Shown here one piece after another: positions 17,318 through 27,242 of a DNA stretch of 64,000 nucleotides (position 1 is the stretch's first letter; the number at the start of each line of letters is the position of its first letter). Made by a program: the position numbers and the translations under genes. The DNA comes from DATKEJ01 sp963768715 (GTDB taxonomy: Bacteria; Bacteroidota; Rhodothermia; Rhodothermales; DATKEJ01), in contig CAVYJC010000008.1 of the NCBI GenBank assembly GCA_963768715.1, positions 310,001 to 374,000 of the forward strand. Direction: 5' to 3'. The notes beneath the pieces were generated by a model. That model searched no databases. It was given only the letters and a program-made list of their open reading frames with translations, and was not told the DNA's origin.

Positions 17318-19574
17318 ATGAGGATGCGCCCTCTCGCAAATCTTTCGGTATTCATAATTATTCTCCCTGCGTGGACGATTTCGGCCGCTGCCCAGGGACT
17401 GCAAAGCACTCGACGCTCGTATCGAAGCCCTGTTGTCGAAAATGACGCTGGAGGAAAAGGTCGGCCAGATGACGCAACTCGCGATCGACGACGTGTCGAG
17501 CAGGCCCAAAATGGATTCGACATCGCACCTGCTCGACGAGAAGAAGCTCCGAGAGGCTATCGTCAATCGGCACGTCGGCTCGATCCAGAACGTTTACCGC
17601 ACCGCCTATACGCAGGAGCATTGGTCGAAGGTCGTTACGGCCATCCAAAAAATGGCGCTCGGAGAGACGCGCCTCGGAATCCCCGTACTCTACGGGGTCG
17701 ACGCAGTACACGGCGTCAATTACATGGATGGCGCCACGCTATTTCCTCAGAACCTCGCAATGGCGGCTACCTGGAATCCCGATCTCGTGCGGCAAGAGAA
17801 TGAGATCACGGCGATGGAAATGCGCGCCGGCGGTATTCCGTGGGATTTCTCGCCGGTTCTGGACGTCGGCAGACAACCGTTGTGGTCTCGTTTCTTCGAG
17901 ACGTTCGGGGAGGATCCGTTCCTCGTATCCGAAATGGGGGCCGCGGCCGTGCATGGTTTGCAGGGATCGGATGTCGGGCTTCCGGATCGGGTTGCCGCCT
18001 GCGCCAAACATTTCCTCGGGTACAGCCTGCCCCTTTCGGGAAAGGATCGAACGCCGGCATGGATTCCCGACCGGATGCTTCGTGAGTACGTCCTGCCTCC
18101 ATTCAAGCGCGCGATCGAAGCCGGCGTACGAACCGTGATGGTCAATCCGGGTGAGATTAACGGCGAGCCGGTGCATGCCAGCCACCGTATTCTGACAGAT
18201 CTGTTGCGCGGCGAGCTCGGCTTCGACGGCGTCGCCGTAAGTGACTGGGAGGAGATCAAGCGGCTTCACACGGTGCATCGCGTCGCCGCTACGGAACGCG
18301 AGGCGGTGAAGATGGCGGTCGATGCCGGAATCGATATGAGCATGGTGCCGCACGGATACTCCTTTACCGATGAGTTAGTCGATCTCGTCAAGAAAGGCGA
18401 GATATCCGAGGACCGCATCGACGAATCCGTTCGGCGGATCCTTCAGCTGAAGTTCGATCTCGGTCTGTTCGAAGATCCGTTCCCGCAGGATTCGCTTGCG
18501 ATGCACGTCGGGTCGGAGGAGTTCGCCGACGTGAGCCGCTCGGCCGCCGAAGAAGCGATCACGGTACTGCGTAACGAGGATGCCGTTCTGCCGCTTTCGA
18601 AGAACGCGCGTGTGCTCGTAACGGGACCCGGCGCGGCGTCGCTGCCCGCCCTCCACGGTTCGTGGAGCTACACCTGGCAAGGAACGGATGGGGCGGCCTA
18701 CCCGGATACCCCGACGATCGTGGACGCCCTGGTGACGAGACGCGGGATTAACCGGACCGCGTACGTGCCCGGAACGACATGGCTCCAGGAAATAAGCATC
18801 GGCGCCGCCGTGGAGGAGGCCTTTCGGTCGGATGTCGTTGTTATCGTCCTGGGCGAAGCACCCTCGACGGAAAAACCCGGTGATATCGACGAGCTCGACC
18901 TGCCCGATATCCAGCTGCGCCTGGTAGAATCGCTCGCGGCGGTGGGCCGACCCATTGTTCTAGTCCTGACAGAGAATCGTCCACGGATCGTTCGGCGAAT
19001 CGTGCCGCTCGTCGACGCCGTGGTTCTCGCCTACGAGCCCGGACCCTACGGCGCCGAGGCGCTGGCCGGAATTCTGGTGGGAGATGTAAATCCGTCAGGA
19101 CGCCTGCCATTCACCTATCCTCGCTACTCTGGATCTATCGTCCCGTACGACCACAAGAACGCCGAGCGGTACGACCGCAACGGAGGACTGAGTGCTTTCA
19201 ATCCACAATGGGAGTTCGGTGAGGGGCTAAGCTATACCAGCTTCGCGTACAGCAATCTCAAGGTGGTGTCCGATACGCTTTCGGTCGATGACACGCTGGA
19301 GGTATCGGTCGACGTTTCAAACGACGGAAGCCGTCCCGGCAAAGAAGTCGTTCAGGTTTACGTGCGAGACGAATACGCAACGATCACGCCTTCGGTCGAG
19401 CGACTTCGGGCGTTCGACAAGGTGAGAATCGAGCCTTCAACGACAAGGAAAGTGAGTTTTTCAATTCCTGTGTCGGATCTGGGTTTTTGGGGCGTGGATG
19501 AACGGTACGTCGTCGAGCCGGGAAAATTTACTGTAATGATCGGCGACCTGACGGCGGGGTTTGAGGTAGAGTAG
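17318..19574 (+). CDS. Glycoside hydrolase family 3 beta-glucosidase-type enzyme, frameshift after the signal peptide
   Basis: ATG 17318 gives a signal peptide (MRMRPLANLSVFIIILPAW, cleaving near AAAQ). A break in the GGG at 17395-17397 joins it to the long frame (DARIEALLSKMTLEEKVGQM). Removing one G gives about 751 residues. The GH3 N-terminal barrel, KHFLGYSLPLSGKDR, the nucleophile Asp in VAVSDWEEI (codon 18243-18245), the C-terminal alpha/beta domain and a fibronectin-like tail (EVVQVYVRD) are all present. Probably periplasmic and acting on beta-linked gluco-oligosaccharides. A LacI relic lies immediately upstream. Confidence 0.85.
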
Positions 19575-19584
19575 GGGACGGTCA

Positions 19585-19633
19585 ACGATCAGGGATCGAC
19601 GATCACCGATCAATGATCACCGATCAACGTTCA
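19585..19633. repeat. Heptamer array between convergent genes
   Basis: Seven 7-mers (ACGATCA, GGGATCG, ACGATCA, CCGATCA, ATGATCA, CCGATCA, ACGTTCA) fill the space between the GH3 stop and the argH stop; the last unit overlaps the argH stop codon (TGA on the minus strand at 19631-19633). Confidence 0.85.
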
Positions 19634-20929
19634 AACACCCCCTTCCTCTTCCTGAAGTTCTTCGAGCCGATCCCAGACGAGCGACGGCACCGAGCGTCCC
19701 GGAGAGCCATCCGTTGCATAGGCTTCGAGCGCCTCGGCGATGCTCATGGTCTCATGGCCGTTCGAAGCGGCGGCACGGTAGGCGCTCCTGAATGCAGTTC
19801 CCTTTGTCACGTTCTTCAAAGCGATGTGCGTGGCGACGATGTCGGGTTCGATGGCCTCCTCCATGCGCTTTCGGTTGAAGGTCAGTCCTGGAAGGAGTGC
19901 GCCCATCGCCGAGAGGCAGTCCGATCCGACCGTCGTGGATCGCATGACGGCTTCCTTGGTCAACTGAAGATCCCGGTGATATCCCGAAATCAGTCCCGCA
20001 GGAAGCGTGAGCAGCAATTGTGCTTCGGCGGCGACGCGGAAATGAGACGCACGAACCAGTTCGAGCACATCCGGATTCTGTTTCTGCGGCATGATGCTGC
20101 TGCCGGTGGTGAGGGCCGACGGGATCGATACGAAGCCGAACTCGGACGAACTGAAAAGGATCAGATCAGCCGCGAGCCTGCTCAGCGTCAGTGTCAACTG
20201 GGCGACGGCATGAACGACCTCGAGCTCGTACTTGCCTCTCGAAAGCTGGACGGAGGTGACGTGTGTCTGAACTTCGTCGAAACCCAATGATTCGGCCACT
20301 TGTTCGCGCGGCAGCGAGATGAACGGAACGCCGTATCCCGCTGCGCTTCCAAGCGGTGATTGGTTGATTCGGCGGGCGGTTTCCTTCAGCAGTTCGACGT
20401 CTCCCACGAGGAGTTCGGCATATCCCATGGCCCACGCTCCCAGCGTGCTCGGCATCGCCTGACGCGTGTGGGTGTATCCGGGCATGACCCAGTCGTCGGT
20501 TGCCGTCGCCAGCATGCAGAGTGAAATTCCCAAGTCGATCGCATCCGACGCAATGGATGACAGTCTATCGCGAAGGTAGAGTCGCAGCGCGGCCAGGACT
20601 TGGTCGTTGCGGGATCTGCCGGTGTGAACCTTCTTGCCCGTATCTCCCAATTCAGAAGTCAGGAAGCCCTCGATGACGGTGTGGCAGTCTTCGTGTTCGG
20701 GGCTCACGATGATCTCACCTTCGCGGTATCGATCGAGGAGGTCATCCAGTGCCGCACCAATGTGTTCGAATTCACTTTCCGAGATGATGCCGGCCGTGAC
20801 GAGTCCCTTTACGTGCGCCCTGGTGGCCACCACGTCATACGGCAGGAGATCCTGATCCCAGCGGTAATCTTCCCCAACGGTGAATCTTATCACCCAAGGG
20901 GCAACTTCAACGTCCTTCTTCCAGAGCAT
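19631..20929 (-). CDS. argH: Argininosuccinate lyase
   Basis: A 432-residue fumarase/aspartase superfamily protein that splits argininosuccinate into arginine and fumarate. The signature GSSIMPQKQNPDVLEL is present, and HTGRSRNDQV and TRQAMPSTLG are conserved active-site stretches. The ATG at 20927-20929 (MLWKKDVEVAP) is preferred; it overlaps the end of the upstream deacylase gene by 23 bases. Earlier in-frame ATGs lie deeper inside that gene. It is the last gene of the arginine operon and ends inside a heptamer array. Confidence 0.92.
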   Translation of the reverse strand: MLWKKDVEVAPWVIRFTVGEDYRWDQDLLPYDVVATRAHVKGLVTAGIISESEFEHIGAALDDLLDRYREGEIIVSPEHEDCHTVIEGFLTSELGDTGKKVHTGRSRNDQVLAALRLYLRDRLSSIASDAIDLGISLCMLATATDDWVMPGYTHTRQAMPSTLGAWAMGYAELLVGDVELLKETARRINQSPLGSAAGYGVPFISLPREQVAESLGFDEVQTHVTSVQLSRGKYELEVVHAVAQLTLTLSRLAADLILFSSSEFGFVSIPSALTTGSSIMPQKQNPDVLELVRASHFRVAAEAQLLLTLPAGLISGYHRDLQLTKEAVMRSTTVGSDCLSAMGALLPGLTFNRKRMEEAIEPDIVATHIALKNVTKGTAFRSAYRAAASNGHETMSIAEALEAYATDGSPGRSVPSLVWDRLEELQEEEGGV

Positions 20930-22025
20930 ATGACTGCTCTCCCCGGTTTGTAGTGGCCGATGCCGCATCAAAAAAGTGACGAACGACCGCTTCATAGAGT
21001 GAGACGGCCTGTTCCAGCTCAGCAATCGCGATAGACTCCTGACCTGTATGTGAAAGCGTGCTGTCGCCGGGCCCGAGCTTTACGGCCGGTACCGGCCCCA
21101 GGAACGCCCAATCCGAAACGGTCGGTGACCCGAATGGCGTTGCCTCAGGGAGGGCGAGGCGTACTGCCGTAGCGATGACACTGCCCGCCGGCGTCTCGGT
21201 CGGGACGTATCGTTCACTCGAAACTTCGACGTCCGATACGAGGGTTGCGCGCACCTTTTCTATAATCTCCGAATGTGTGTACGACGGTGTCGTTCGCAAG
21301 TCGATCACGAAGTAGCACCTCTCGGGGATGACGTTTCGAGCCGATCCACCGGTAATTGTCGTTACCACTTTCGTCACGGCTCCGAGTTGTGGATGAACGC
21401 GTCCGAAGGTCATGTTTTCGAGGGCCGCGATGTCCATTGCAGCCTGGGCGATCGCGTTCTTTCCTTCTTCCGGCCGGGCGGCGTGTGCCGACTTGCCGTG
21501 CGCCGTGACTTCGAGAATGAGCAGACCCTTCTGGGAAAAACAGGGAAGAAGGCTCGTAGGCTCTCCGACGACGGCCCCGTCGAGTGCAGGGAGGTGGGGG
21601 AGAAGCGTCTGCAGACCATTCTTGGGGCGAGGCGTCTCCTCGCAAGCAGTCAAAGCCACAATGAGCTTCCCGTTTTCCGGTTGCCATCCGGTCTTGGAGA
21701 GATTCAGGGCGGCCATGAGCATCGCCGCGCCGCTCGCCTTCGCGTCTACCGCGCCGCGGCCGAAGATCCGTTCGCCGCCTACCACCGGGTCGAATGGGTT
21801 AAACGGATGATCTTTGGACGGCGGCACGACATCCAAATGCGAATTCAGCAGGAGCGTGGTTGCTCCCTGGCCAATCGAGCAGAAGACATTGTCTTCGACA
21901 CGTCCGACCTCCAAGCCCGCCTCGCGCGTCCACGACTCGACAAAATCTGCGATTTCCGACTCCTCACCACTGAGCGACGGCATCGAGACGAGATGACGCA
22001 ACAATGTGCTGACGTCCTGGATCAT
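20907..22025 (-). CDS. argE': M20 family N-acylcitrulline (or N-acylornithine) deacylase
   Basis: A 372-residue M20 metallopeptidase. Zinc ligands are visible: His in LLLNSHLDVVP, Asp in GRGAVDAKASG, Glu-Glu in LTACEETP, and a C-terminal His in STLSHTGQE. In the N-acylcitrulline route it removes the acyl group after transcarbamoylation, giving citrulline for argG. Its position after the N-acyl-type carbamoyltransferase and argB supports that role. The start overlaps the argB stop by four bases (ATGA), indicating translational coupling. Confidence 0.85.
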   Translation of the reverse strand: MIQDVSTLLRHLVSMPSLSGEESEIADFVESWTREAGLEVGRVEDNVFCSIGQGATTLLLNSHLDVVPPSKDHPFNPFDPVVGGERIFGRGAVDAKASGAAMLMAALNLSKTGWQPENGKLIVALTACEETPRPKNGLQTLLPHLPALDGAVVGEPTSLLPCFSQKGLLILEVTAHGKSAHAARPEEGKNAIAQAAMDIAALENMTFGRVHPQLGAVTKVVTTITGGSARNVIPERCYFVIDLRTTPSYTHSEIIEKVRATLVSDVEVSSERYVPTETPAGSVIATAVRLALPEATPFGSPTVSDWAFLGPVPAVKLGPGDSTLSHTGQESIAIAELEQAVSLYEAVVRHFFDAASATTNRGEQSYALEEGR

Positions 22026-22816
22026 GATGCCTCAACGGTTTCCTGTGAATGGACGAGTTGCGTGCCCGCGCCGTTCATGATGCCGGCAACGCTTACCATC
22101 TCTACGCATTCGACTCCCTGATCGAGTGCGGCAAATCCGGCTTGCAGCTTGACGAGCATCCCGTCTGTAATCCAGCGTTCCAGCTTTCCGGTCTGGAAGA
22201 GCGTCTCGTCGCACACTCCAATGAGCGAACCGTCCTTCAGCAATCCCCCCGAGTCCGTAACGATGCAAAATCGATCGGCCTGAAGTGAGGCGGCGATTGC
22301 CGCGGCGGTCGTGTCGGCGTTCACGTTGTAAAGCCTGCCCGCATCGTCTATTCCGATCGTCGCCATGACCGGAACGTAGCCGGATCGAAGCAACAGTTCG
22401 ATAAGGGTCGGATCGATGTGTCGAATATCGCCGACGAAACCGAAATCCACCGATTCACCGGCGATCTGCCAGGGCGGACGTTTCGTAACGACGACGGTAC
22501 TTGCTGAGGCGCCCGAAATTCCGACCGCGTGAGCGCCCGCTCCGACGAGGGTGGCCACGAGCTGCGAGTTAACTGTTCCGCAAACCGTGGCCTGGATGAT
22601 TTCGAGATCGAGTGCTGTCGTGACGCGTCGTCCCTCGACGATCGTCGGTTGATGGCCGAGTTTCGCAGCCATGCGTGTTGCCTGCGGACCGCCGCCGTGG
22701 ACGATGAGCACGCGATGGGTTTTTGCCAGCGTATCGATCTGAGCAGAGATTGCCTGGAGGGATTCGATCGAGTCGACGAGTGCTCCGCCAATCTTTACGA
22801 CGCAGATGGGTTTCAT
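22022..22816 (-). CDS. argB: N-acetyl(succinyl)glutamate kinase
   Basis: A 264-residue amino acid kinase that phosphorylates the gamma-carboxyl of N-acylglutamate. Motifs: VVKIGGAL at the start, VHGGGPQ for the acyl substrate, NVNADTTAAAIAASL and the lysine in MLVKLQAG. ATG 22814-22816 begins MKPICVVKIGG and lies two bases after the argF' stop. A longer in-frame extension up to 23071 is rejected because it is read from the other frame of argF' and is not kinase-like. No long N-terminal feedback helix is evident, so arginine inhibition of this enzyme cannot be inferred. Confidence 0.92.
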   Translation of the reverse strand: MKPICVVKIGGALVDSIESLQAISAQIDTLAKTHRVLIVHGGGPQATRMAAKLGHQPTIVEGRRVTTALDLEIIQATVCGTVNSQLVATLVGAGAHAVGISGASASTVVVTKRPPWQIAGESVDFGFVGDIRHIDPTLIELLLRSGYVPVMATIGIDDAGRLYNVNADTTAAAIAASLQADRFCIVTDSGGLLKDGSLIGVCDETLFQTGKLERWITDGMLVKLQAGFAALDQGVECVEMVSVAGIMNGAGTQLVHSQETVEAS

Positions 22817-22818
22817 TT

Positions 22819-23850
22819 TCAGGTCCCCCAACAGCGTTCGAGTATGGCTTTCTGCGCGTAAATGCGATACGTCGCCTGTTCGATATGAAGCGCATTCGGA
22901 CCGTCGAGTACCGCGTCCTCCACGACCACGTTTCTGCGTACCGGAAGACAGTGCATGAACCCACCGTCGTCGGTCAGATCCATGAGATCCGACGTGATGC
23001 ACCAGTCTTGATGCGACGCACGCGCCTCCTTTTCGGCGGAGGGATCGTCGTACTCCATCATGCCGCCCCACGCTTTCGCATAGACAACGTTTGCGCCATC
23101 ACACGCGAGCTCGAGGTCGGATGTCTCATGCACCGACCCGCCGGACGCCCGGGCAAGCGCTTCGGCAGAAGCCATGATGCCGTTGTCGAGGGCGTATCCT
23201 TCGGGACGGGCGACGGTGACGTCAAAACCCATTCGAGCCGCCATCAGTACCGTCGAATTCGGAACGGCCATGGGGAGGGCCTTCGGGTGATATGCCCAGG
23301 AGAGCACGAATCGCTTGCCGTTCGCGCCATCCGGAAAGTGATGTGCGAGCACGCCGGCGTCCGCCAGCGCCTGGCAAGGATGCGCCCAGGCCGATTCCAT
23401 GTTGACGACGGGAACGGACGACGCATCGGCAAAAGATCGAAGCATGGTGTCGTTTCGATCGTCGTTGATATCGGTCAGTCCCGCGAAGACGCGGATGCCG
23501 ATGGCATCGTAGTACGCAGACAGAACGCCGGCCGCTTCTCGGACATGTTCAGCTTCCAGGCCATCCATCCTGGCGCCATCCTTAAAGCACAGTCTCCAGA
23601 GACCGGCATCCGTCTGCAAGGTAGTAACGTGTGCACCGAGCTGTCCCGCGGCAAGCTCCATGGAGCAGCGGGTGCGCAATGAGGGGTTCAGGAATAGAAG
23701 GACGATACTCTTGTCTGTAAATCGATTCGACCATCTCCTGCCCTCGCGGCTGAATCGGAGCGTGGCATCGAGGCACTCGGCCCAGAGCTCGTCACCAGCA
23801 TCCAGCCAGTTGGTCAAAGACAAAGTCTGCTGATCCACTTCCTGCAACAT
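22819..23850 (-). CDS. argF': N-acylornithine carbamoyltransferase (N-succinyl type likely)
   Basis: A 343-residue transcarbamylase. Carbamoyl-phosphate motif NPSLRTRCSM, AHPCQALAD, SWAYHPKALPMAVPNS and HCLPVRRNVVVEDAVLDGP match the Bacteroides/Xanthomonas N-acylornithine enzymes and not ordinary ornithine transcarbamylase. In the loop MDGxxxEH the discriminating residue is Ala100, where the Bacteroides succinyl enzyme has Pro and the Xanthomonas acetyl enzyme Glu. A small residue here fits N-succinylornithine. Product: N-acylcitrulline. 20 bases after argD. Confidence 0.9.
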   Translation of the reverse strand: MLQEVDQQTLSLTNWLDAGDELWAECLDATLRFSREGRRWSNRFTDKSIVLLFLNPSLRTRCSMELAAGQLGAHVTTLQTDAGLWRLCFKDGARMDGLEAEHVREAAGVLSAYYDAIGIRVFAGLTDINDDRNDTMLRSFADASSVPVVNMESAWAHPCQALADAGVLAHHFPDGANGKRFVLSWAYHPKALPMAVPNSTVLMAARMGFDVTVARPEGYALDNGIMASAEALARASGGSVHETSDLELACDGANVVYAKAWGGMMEYDDPSAEKEARASHQDWCITSDLMDLTDDGGFMHCLPVRRNVVVEDAVLDGPNALHIEQATYRIYAQKAILERCWGT

Positions 23851-23870
23851 GGGAAACGACGTCAGATAAT

Positions 23871-25052
23871 TCAGGCTGCGACCTCAATTTGCTCGAGCTT
23901 CTCGAGCATGATGTCCAGTCCTTCGTTCAATTCCGCTTCACTGATGTTTATGGGCGGCATAAGTCGAATCGTATGCGGATCACCCGAGGTGCCAACCAGG
24001 AGGCCGGCCTCTCTGAGTTGCGGCACGAGTTCGGCCGACGGGCAGTCCGTTTCGACGCCTATCAGGCAGCCGGCGCCGCGTACTTCACGAACCACGGGCG
24101 AAAGCCTTTCTCGTACGGTCTCGAACACGATCCGAGCGTTTGCCATCAAACCATTTTCGCGCAGTGTCTTCAGCGTCGCGCTTACGGCCGCCATGGCAAT
24201 CATGCCGCCGCCGAACGTCGAGCCGTGATCACCCGTCGCCACCGTTTCGGCCGCAGATGACGAGGCCAGCACGGCGCCGACAGGAATACCGGACCCCAGA
24301 CTCTTCGCGAGCGTGATCAAATCGGGTGCGACGCCTAGCTGCTGGGAGATGGAAAACGTGCCGGTGCGACCGACGCCCGTTTGAATCTCGTCGAATATCA
24401 ACATGGCGCCCGATCGGTCGCATAGCGTGCGGAGCGCGGCGAAGTAACTGGGATCTGCGACTCGAATGCCGGCCATGCTCTGGATCGGCTCGACAATGAC
24501 CGCGGCGACGTCATCGCCGATCGAGAATGCCTCAGCCGCCGCCCCGACATCGCCAAACGGCACGAATGTCGTGGGCGCCAGGACGCTCTCATGGCCCGAT
24601 CGATACCCCTCACCCCAGGTTACACCCAGGCTTCCAATCGTGCGGCCGTGAAAACCGCCCATCATGGAGATGACTCTGGTCTTTCCTGTGGCCTTTCGCG
24701 CGATCTTCAGTGCCGTTTCGTTTGCTTCGGTGCCCGAGTTGCAGAAATAGACCTGCGCCATGTGCGGTGGAGCCATTTCACAAACCAGCGAAGCAGCTTC
24801 GGCGCGGATCGGGCTGTAAACCAGGTTCGAATAGAACATCAGTTGGTTTGCCTGAGCCGTGATCGCTTCTACAACGGCGGGAGGGCAATGCCCCAGAAGG
24901 GCGACGCAGTGTCCGCCGTAGAAGTCCAGATATTTGCGACCGGCGGCGTCCCACACGTAGGAACCCGACCCCTTCGTCAAGACGATCGGGAGCTTCTTGT
25001 AGGACGGCAGTTGCCTGCTGTCCTCGAGGGTGATGACGTCGTGACCGATCAT
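23871..25052 (-). CDS. argD: N-acylornithine aminotransferase
   Basis: A 393-residue class III PLP aminotransferase that converts N-acylglutamate semialdehyde to N-acylornithine. Features: GSYVWDAAGRKYLDFYGG near the N-terminus, SGTEANETALKIARK, IFDEIQTGVGRTG and the PLP lysine in LITLAKSLGSG. ATG 25050-25052 (MIGHDVITLED) is four bases after the argC stop. The reading frame extends into argC, but the family N-terminus and spacing favour the later ATG. Confidence 0.92.
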   Translation of the reverse strand: MIGHDVITLEDSRQLPSYKKLPIVLTKGSGSYVWDAAGRKYLDFYGGHCVALLGHCPPAVVEAITAQANQLMFYSNLVYSPIRAEAASLVCEMAPPHMAQVYFCNSGTEANETALKIARKATGKTRVISMMGGFHGRTIGSLGVTWGEGYRSGHESVLAPTTFVPFGDVGAAAEAFSIGDDVAAVIVEPIQSMAGIRVADPSYFAALRTLCDRSGAMLIFDEIQTGVGRTGTFSISQQLGVAPDLITLAKSLGSGIPVGAVLASSSAAETVATGDHGSTFGGGMIAMAAVSATLKTLRENGLMANARIVFETVRERLSPVVREVRGAGCLIGVETDCPSAELVPQLREAGLLVGTSGDPHTIRLMPPINISEAELNEGLDIMLEKLEQIEVAA

Positions 25053-25056
25053 AGAC

Positions 25057-26130
25057 TCAGTCCCACATTGTGTCGACGGTGGTGGATGCTGTTTCCTGGG
25101 CGCCCGGAATGAGTCCGAGGCCTTCCGGCATGCCAAGGGCGAGGTTGGCGTTCTGAACCGCCTGCGACGCTGCACCCTTGAGGAGGTTGTCCAGGGCAAA
25201 CACCACGACGAGATCGTTGCCCGCGACCTTCCATCCGATATCACAGAAGGGGCTCCCCACTGCATAGTGCAGCTCCGGGAGTTGATCTCCCCAAAGTCTG
25301 ACGAACGCCTTTCCGGAATATGCCGCCTCGAACCAACCGGTAACGTCTTCGGCGTCGATCCCAGCCGGAATCGTCACCTGTGCCGTACCCCAGATGCCGC
25401 GGGTCCACGGGCCCGAAACGGGCACGAACGCGATGCTCAACGAATCGCCGACCGTCTGCAATACCTCTCCGAGGTGTCGATGGCCGAATACCTTGTAGGC
25501 GCGAACGTTGCCGTCTCGATCCGGGAAGTGTGTTGTCTTGGAGGGGGATGCACCCGACCCCGAAGCGCCCGTCAGCGCGGTGACATGGACGGTCGAGCCA
25601 TGCAGATTCGATGCGAGCGGCCAGATCGAAAGAGCAAGTCCGGTTGCGAAGCAGCCCGGGTTGGCGATCAAACGCGTATCCGCGGGATACGGGGCGCAGA
25701 TTTCGGGAAGTCCGTACACAAACTCTCCGGCTGAGCCATCGTTATCGCGTGGGGACCCGTTCCATTTCAGATGGTCGGCGGGATCGGCGAATCGGTAGTC
25801 GGTGCTCAGGTCGATGAACACGCCGTCGAAACCCGCGGACGTGAGTTGCTGGAACGCGGCCGTGCCCGTTCCCGGCACGCCGGCGACAAATACGACGTCG
25901 TGCGTCTCGAGATCGGCTGACCCGGCATCGGTGAACGTCAGCGACGAAATGCCTCGCAGCGTGGGATGGACCTCGTGAACCACCTTGCCCGCGGCGCTTC
26001 CGCTGACCACCGTCTTCAGGTCGATTGCCGGATGGTGCTCCAGGAGCCGAATCAGCTCTCTGCCGACGTATCCCGAGCCGTGCACGACGGCTGCTGAGAA
26101 TTGCGGGTAGTATGGAGGGTGATACGACAT
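25057..26130 (-). CDS. argC: N-acyl-gamma-glutamyl-phosphate reductase
   Basis: A 357-residue NADPH-dependent reductase acting after argB. It has an N-terminal nucleotide-binding motif VVHGSGYVGRELIRLL, the catalytic cysteine Cys160 in IANPGCFATG, and the conserved FVPVSGPWTRGIWGT stretch. Length and motifs match ArgC. It begins 6 bases after the P-loop protein gene and ends 4 bases before argD, so it sits inside the tightly packed operon. Confidence 0.92.
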   Translation of the reverse strand: MSYHPPYYPQFSAAVVHGSGYVGRELIRLLEHHPAIDLKTVVSGSAAGKVVHEVHPTLRGISSLTFTDAGSADLETHDVVFVAGVPGTGTAAFQQLTSAGFDGVFIDLSTDYRFADPADHLKWNGSPRDNDGSAGEFVYGLPEICAPYPADTRLIANPGCFATGLALSIWPLASNLHGSTVHVTALTGASGSGASPSKTTHFPDRDGNVRAYKVFGHRHLGEVLQTVGDSLSIAFVPVSGPWTRGIWGTAQVTIPAGIDAEDVTGWFEAAYSGKAFVRLWGDQLPELHYAVGSPFCDIGWKVAGNDLVVVFALDNLLKGAASQAVQNANLALGMPEGLGLIPGAQETASTTVDTMWD

Positions 26131-26136
26131 CGATTC

Positions 26137-27237
26137 TCAGGCAACGAGTTCCTGGACTTTCGGAAGGTGCTTGTCGTTCCAGGCCATGAACGGCTTGATC
26201 ACGGATGCCACGAGACCGTGGGGATCCTGGATTGCATTGTGGGCCGGAGTCCCCAAAGTTTCGATGATGTAATCGGAGCCGACCCCGTTGTCTGTGACCG
26301 GGCCAACCATGACCGAAATGGGGCGATGATATCGATTGGTAAAGAGCTGATCGGCGGCCCAGGCGCCGGCCAGGTCCGTTGCCGCCACTACATCGGCGCA
26401 GGTAAAGTGGCTGAACTCCGCGTCGAGCAGGAAATCATCGACACCGTAGTGGCCGATGAATCCATCGCCGAGCTCGATCACGATCACGTCGGGATTGAAG
26501 TCGTTCAGGTACGAGATGACGGCTTTGGCGCGCGGAACGATATGCTTGCCCGCTGAGGTAACGACGCCGGCGCGGGAGAAGCTGGAGACGGCGATCGCGC
26601 CGTTATTTTCCATCGCGCGGAGGTCTCTGAGCAGGGCGGCGCCCGTCAATTTTGCCGCAGCGACACGGTATCCGTGCTCAGTCAAGCCGCGAATGATGGC
26701 GGCCGAAGCGCGCGTCTTGCCCGTATCCATCGCTGTGCCCGAAATCGCGATGATGGGCGCCGACGTGCCGAGCGATGCGAGGGGCGGCAGCGCGTGATCT
26801 TGTACGCGTGCTGCTTTCGCGCTTCCGTTGACATTGGACATCACGCCGCCCAGCACCTCGACGTGGAGCGGAAGTCCAAGCGACGGGTGCGACGACGTGC
26901 ACTCTCCGAGAATGCCGCCCATGTTCAGGATGCAGAGTGTATCTCCGGGCTTGATGCTCTCGGGGATGCGTCCTCGGTATCCTTTCAGCGCTTCACGAAT
27001 GCCAAGGGCGCCCACGAAGGTCGTTCCCGTCACGATCGTGTTGAAACGTCCGTTAATGTCCTCGAGCTGGTTGTACACCTCCTTGTCTTCGAGTGCACGT
27101 ACAGCGAGGCAGTAGCCTTCCTCCGCCACGATCTGATCTGTGAGTTCGGCTTCGTGTCCGATCACGCAGGGTGATGTGCTCGAGCCGATGATATCTATGT
27201 GGGTGGTGACCATTCTTCGAAATAAACGTTTGAGCAT
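26137..27237 (-). CDS. DUF1611/DgcN-like P-loop protein in the arginine operon; candidate N-acylglutamate synthase
   Basis: A 366-residue protein (ATG 27213 gives a 358-residue alternative). A mixed N-terminal domain is followed by a P-loop, GTAMDTGKT (residues 167-175), of the dethiobiotin-synthetase type, then SFSRAG and PDVIVIELGDGFIGHYG (residues 250-266). This layout is that of DUF1611 proteins, whose characterised member DgcN is reported as a D-glutamate N-acetyltransferase. The gene lies between argG and argC, 5 and 6 bases from them. The operon lacks argA, argJ or a GNAT synthase. I infer, not show, that this protein makes N-acylglutamate. A regulatory or unrelated NTPase role is possible. 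Confidence 0.7.
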   Translation of the reverse strand: MLKRLFRRMVTTHIDIIGSSTSPCVIGHEAELTDQIVAEEGYCLAVRALEDKEVYNQLEDINGRFNTIVTGTTFVGALGIREALKGYRGRIPESIKPGDTLCILNMGGILGECTSSHPSLGLPLHVEVLGGVMSNVNGSAKAARVQDHALPPLASLGTSAPIIAISGTAMDTGKTRASAAIIRGLTEHGYRVAAAKLTGAALLRDLRAMENNGAIAVSSFSRAGVVTSAGKHIVPRAKAVISYLNDFNPDVIVIELGDGFIGHYGVDDFLLDAEFSHFTCADVVAATDLAGAWAADQLFTNRYHRPISVMVGPVTDNGVGSDYIIETLGTPAHNAIQDPHGLVASVIKPFMAWNDKHLPKVQELVA

Positions 27238-27242
27238 TGTCG

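Noticed and set aside
22817..23071. N-terminal extension of argB
   Set aside because: It overlaps argF' in another frame and has no kinase similarity; the family start is at 22816.
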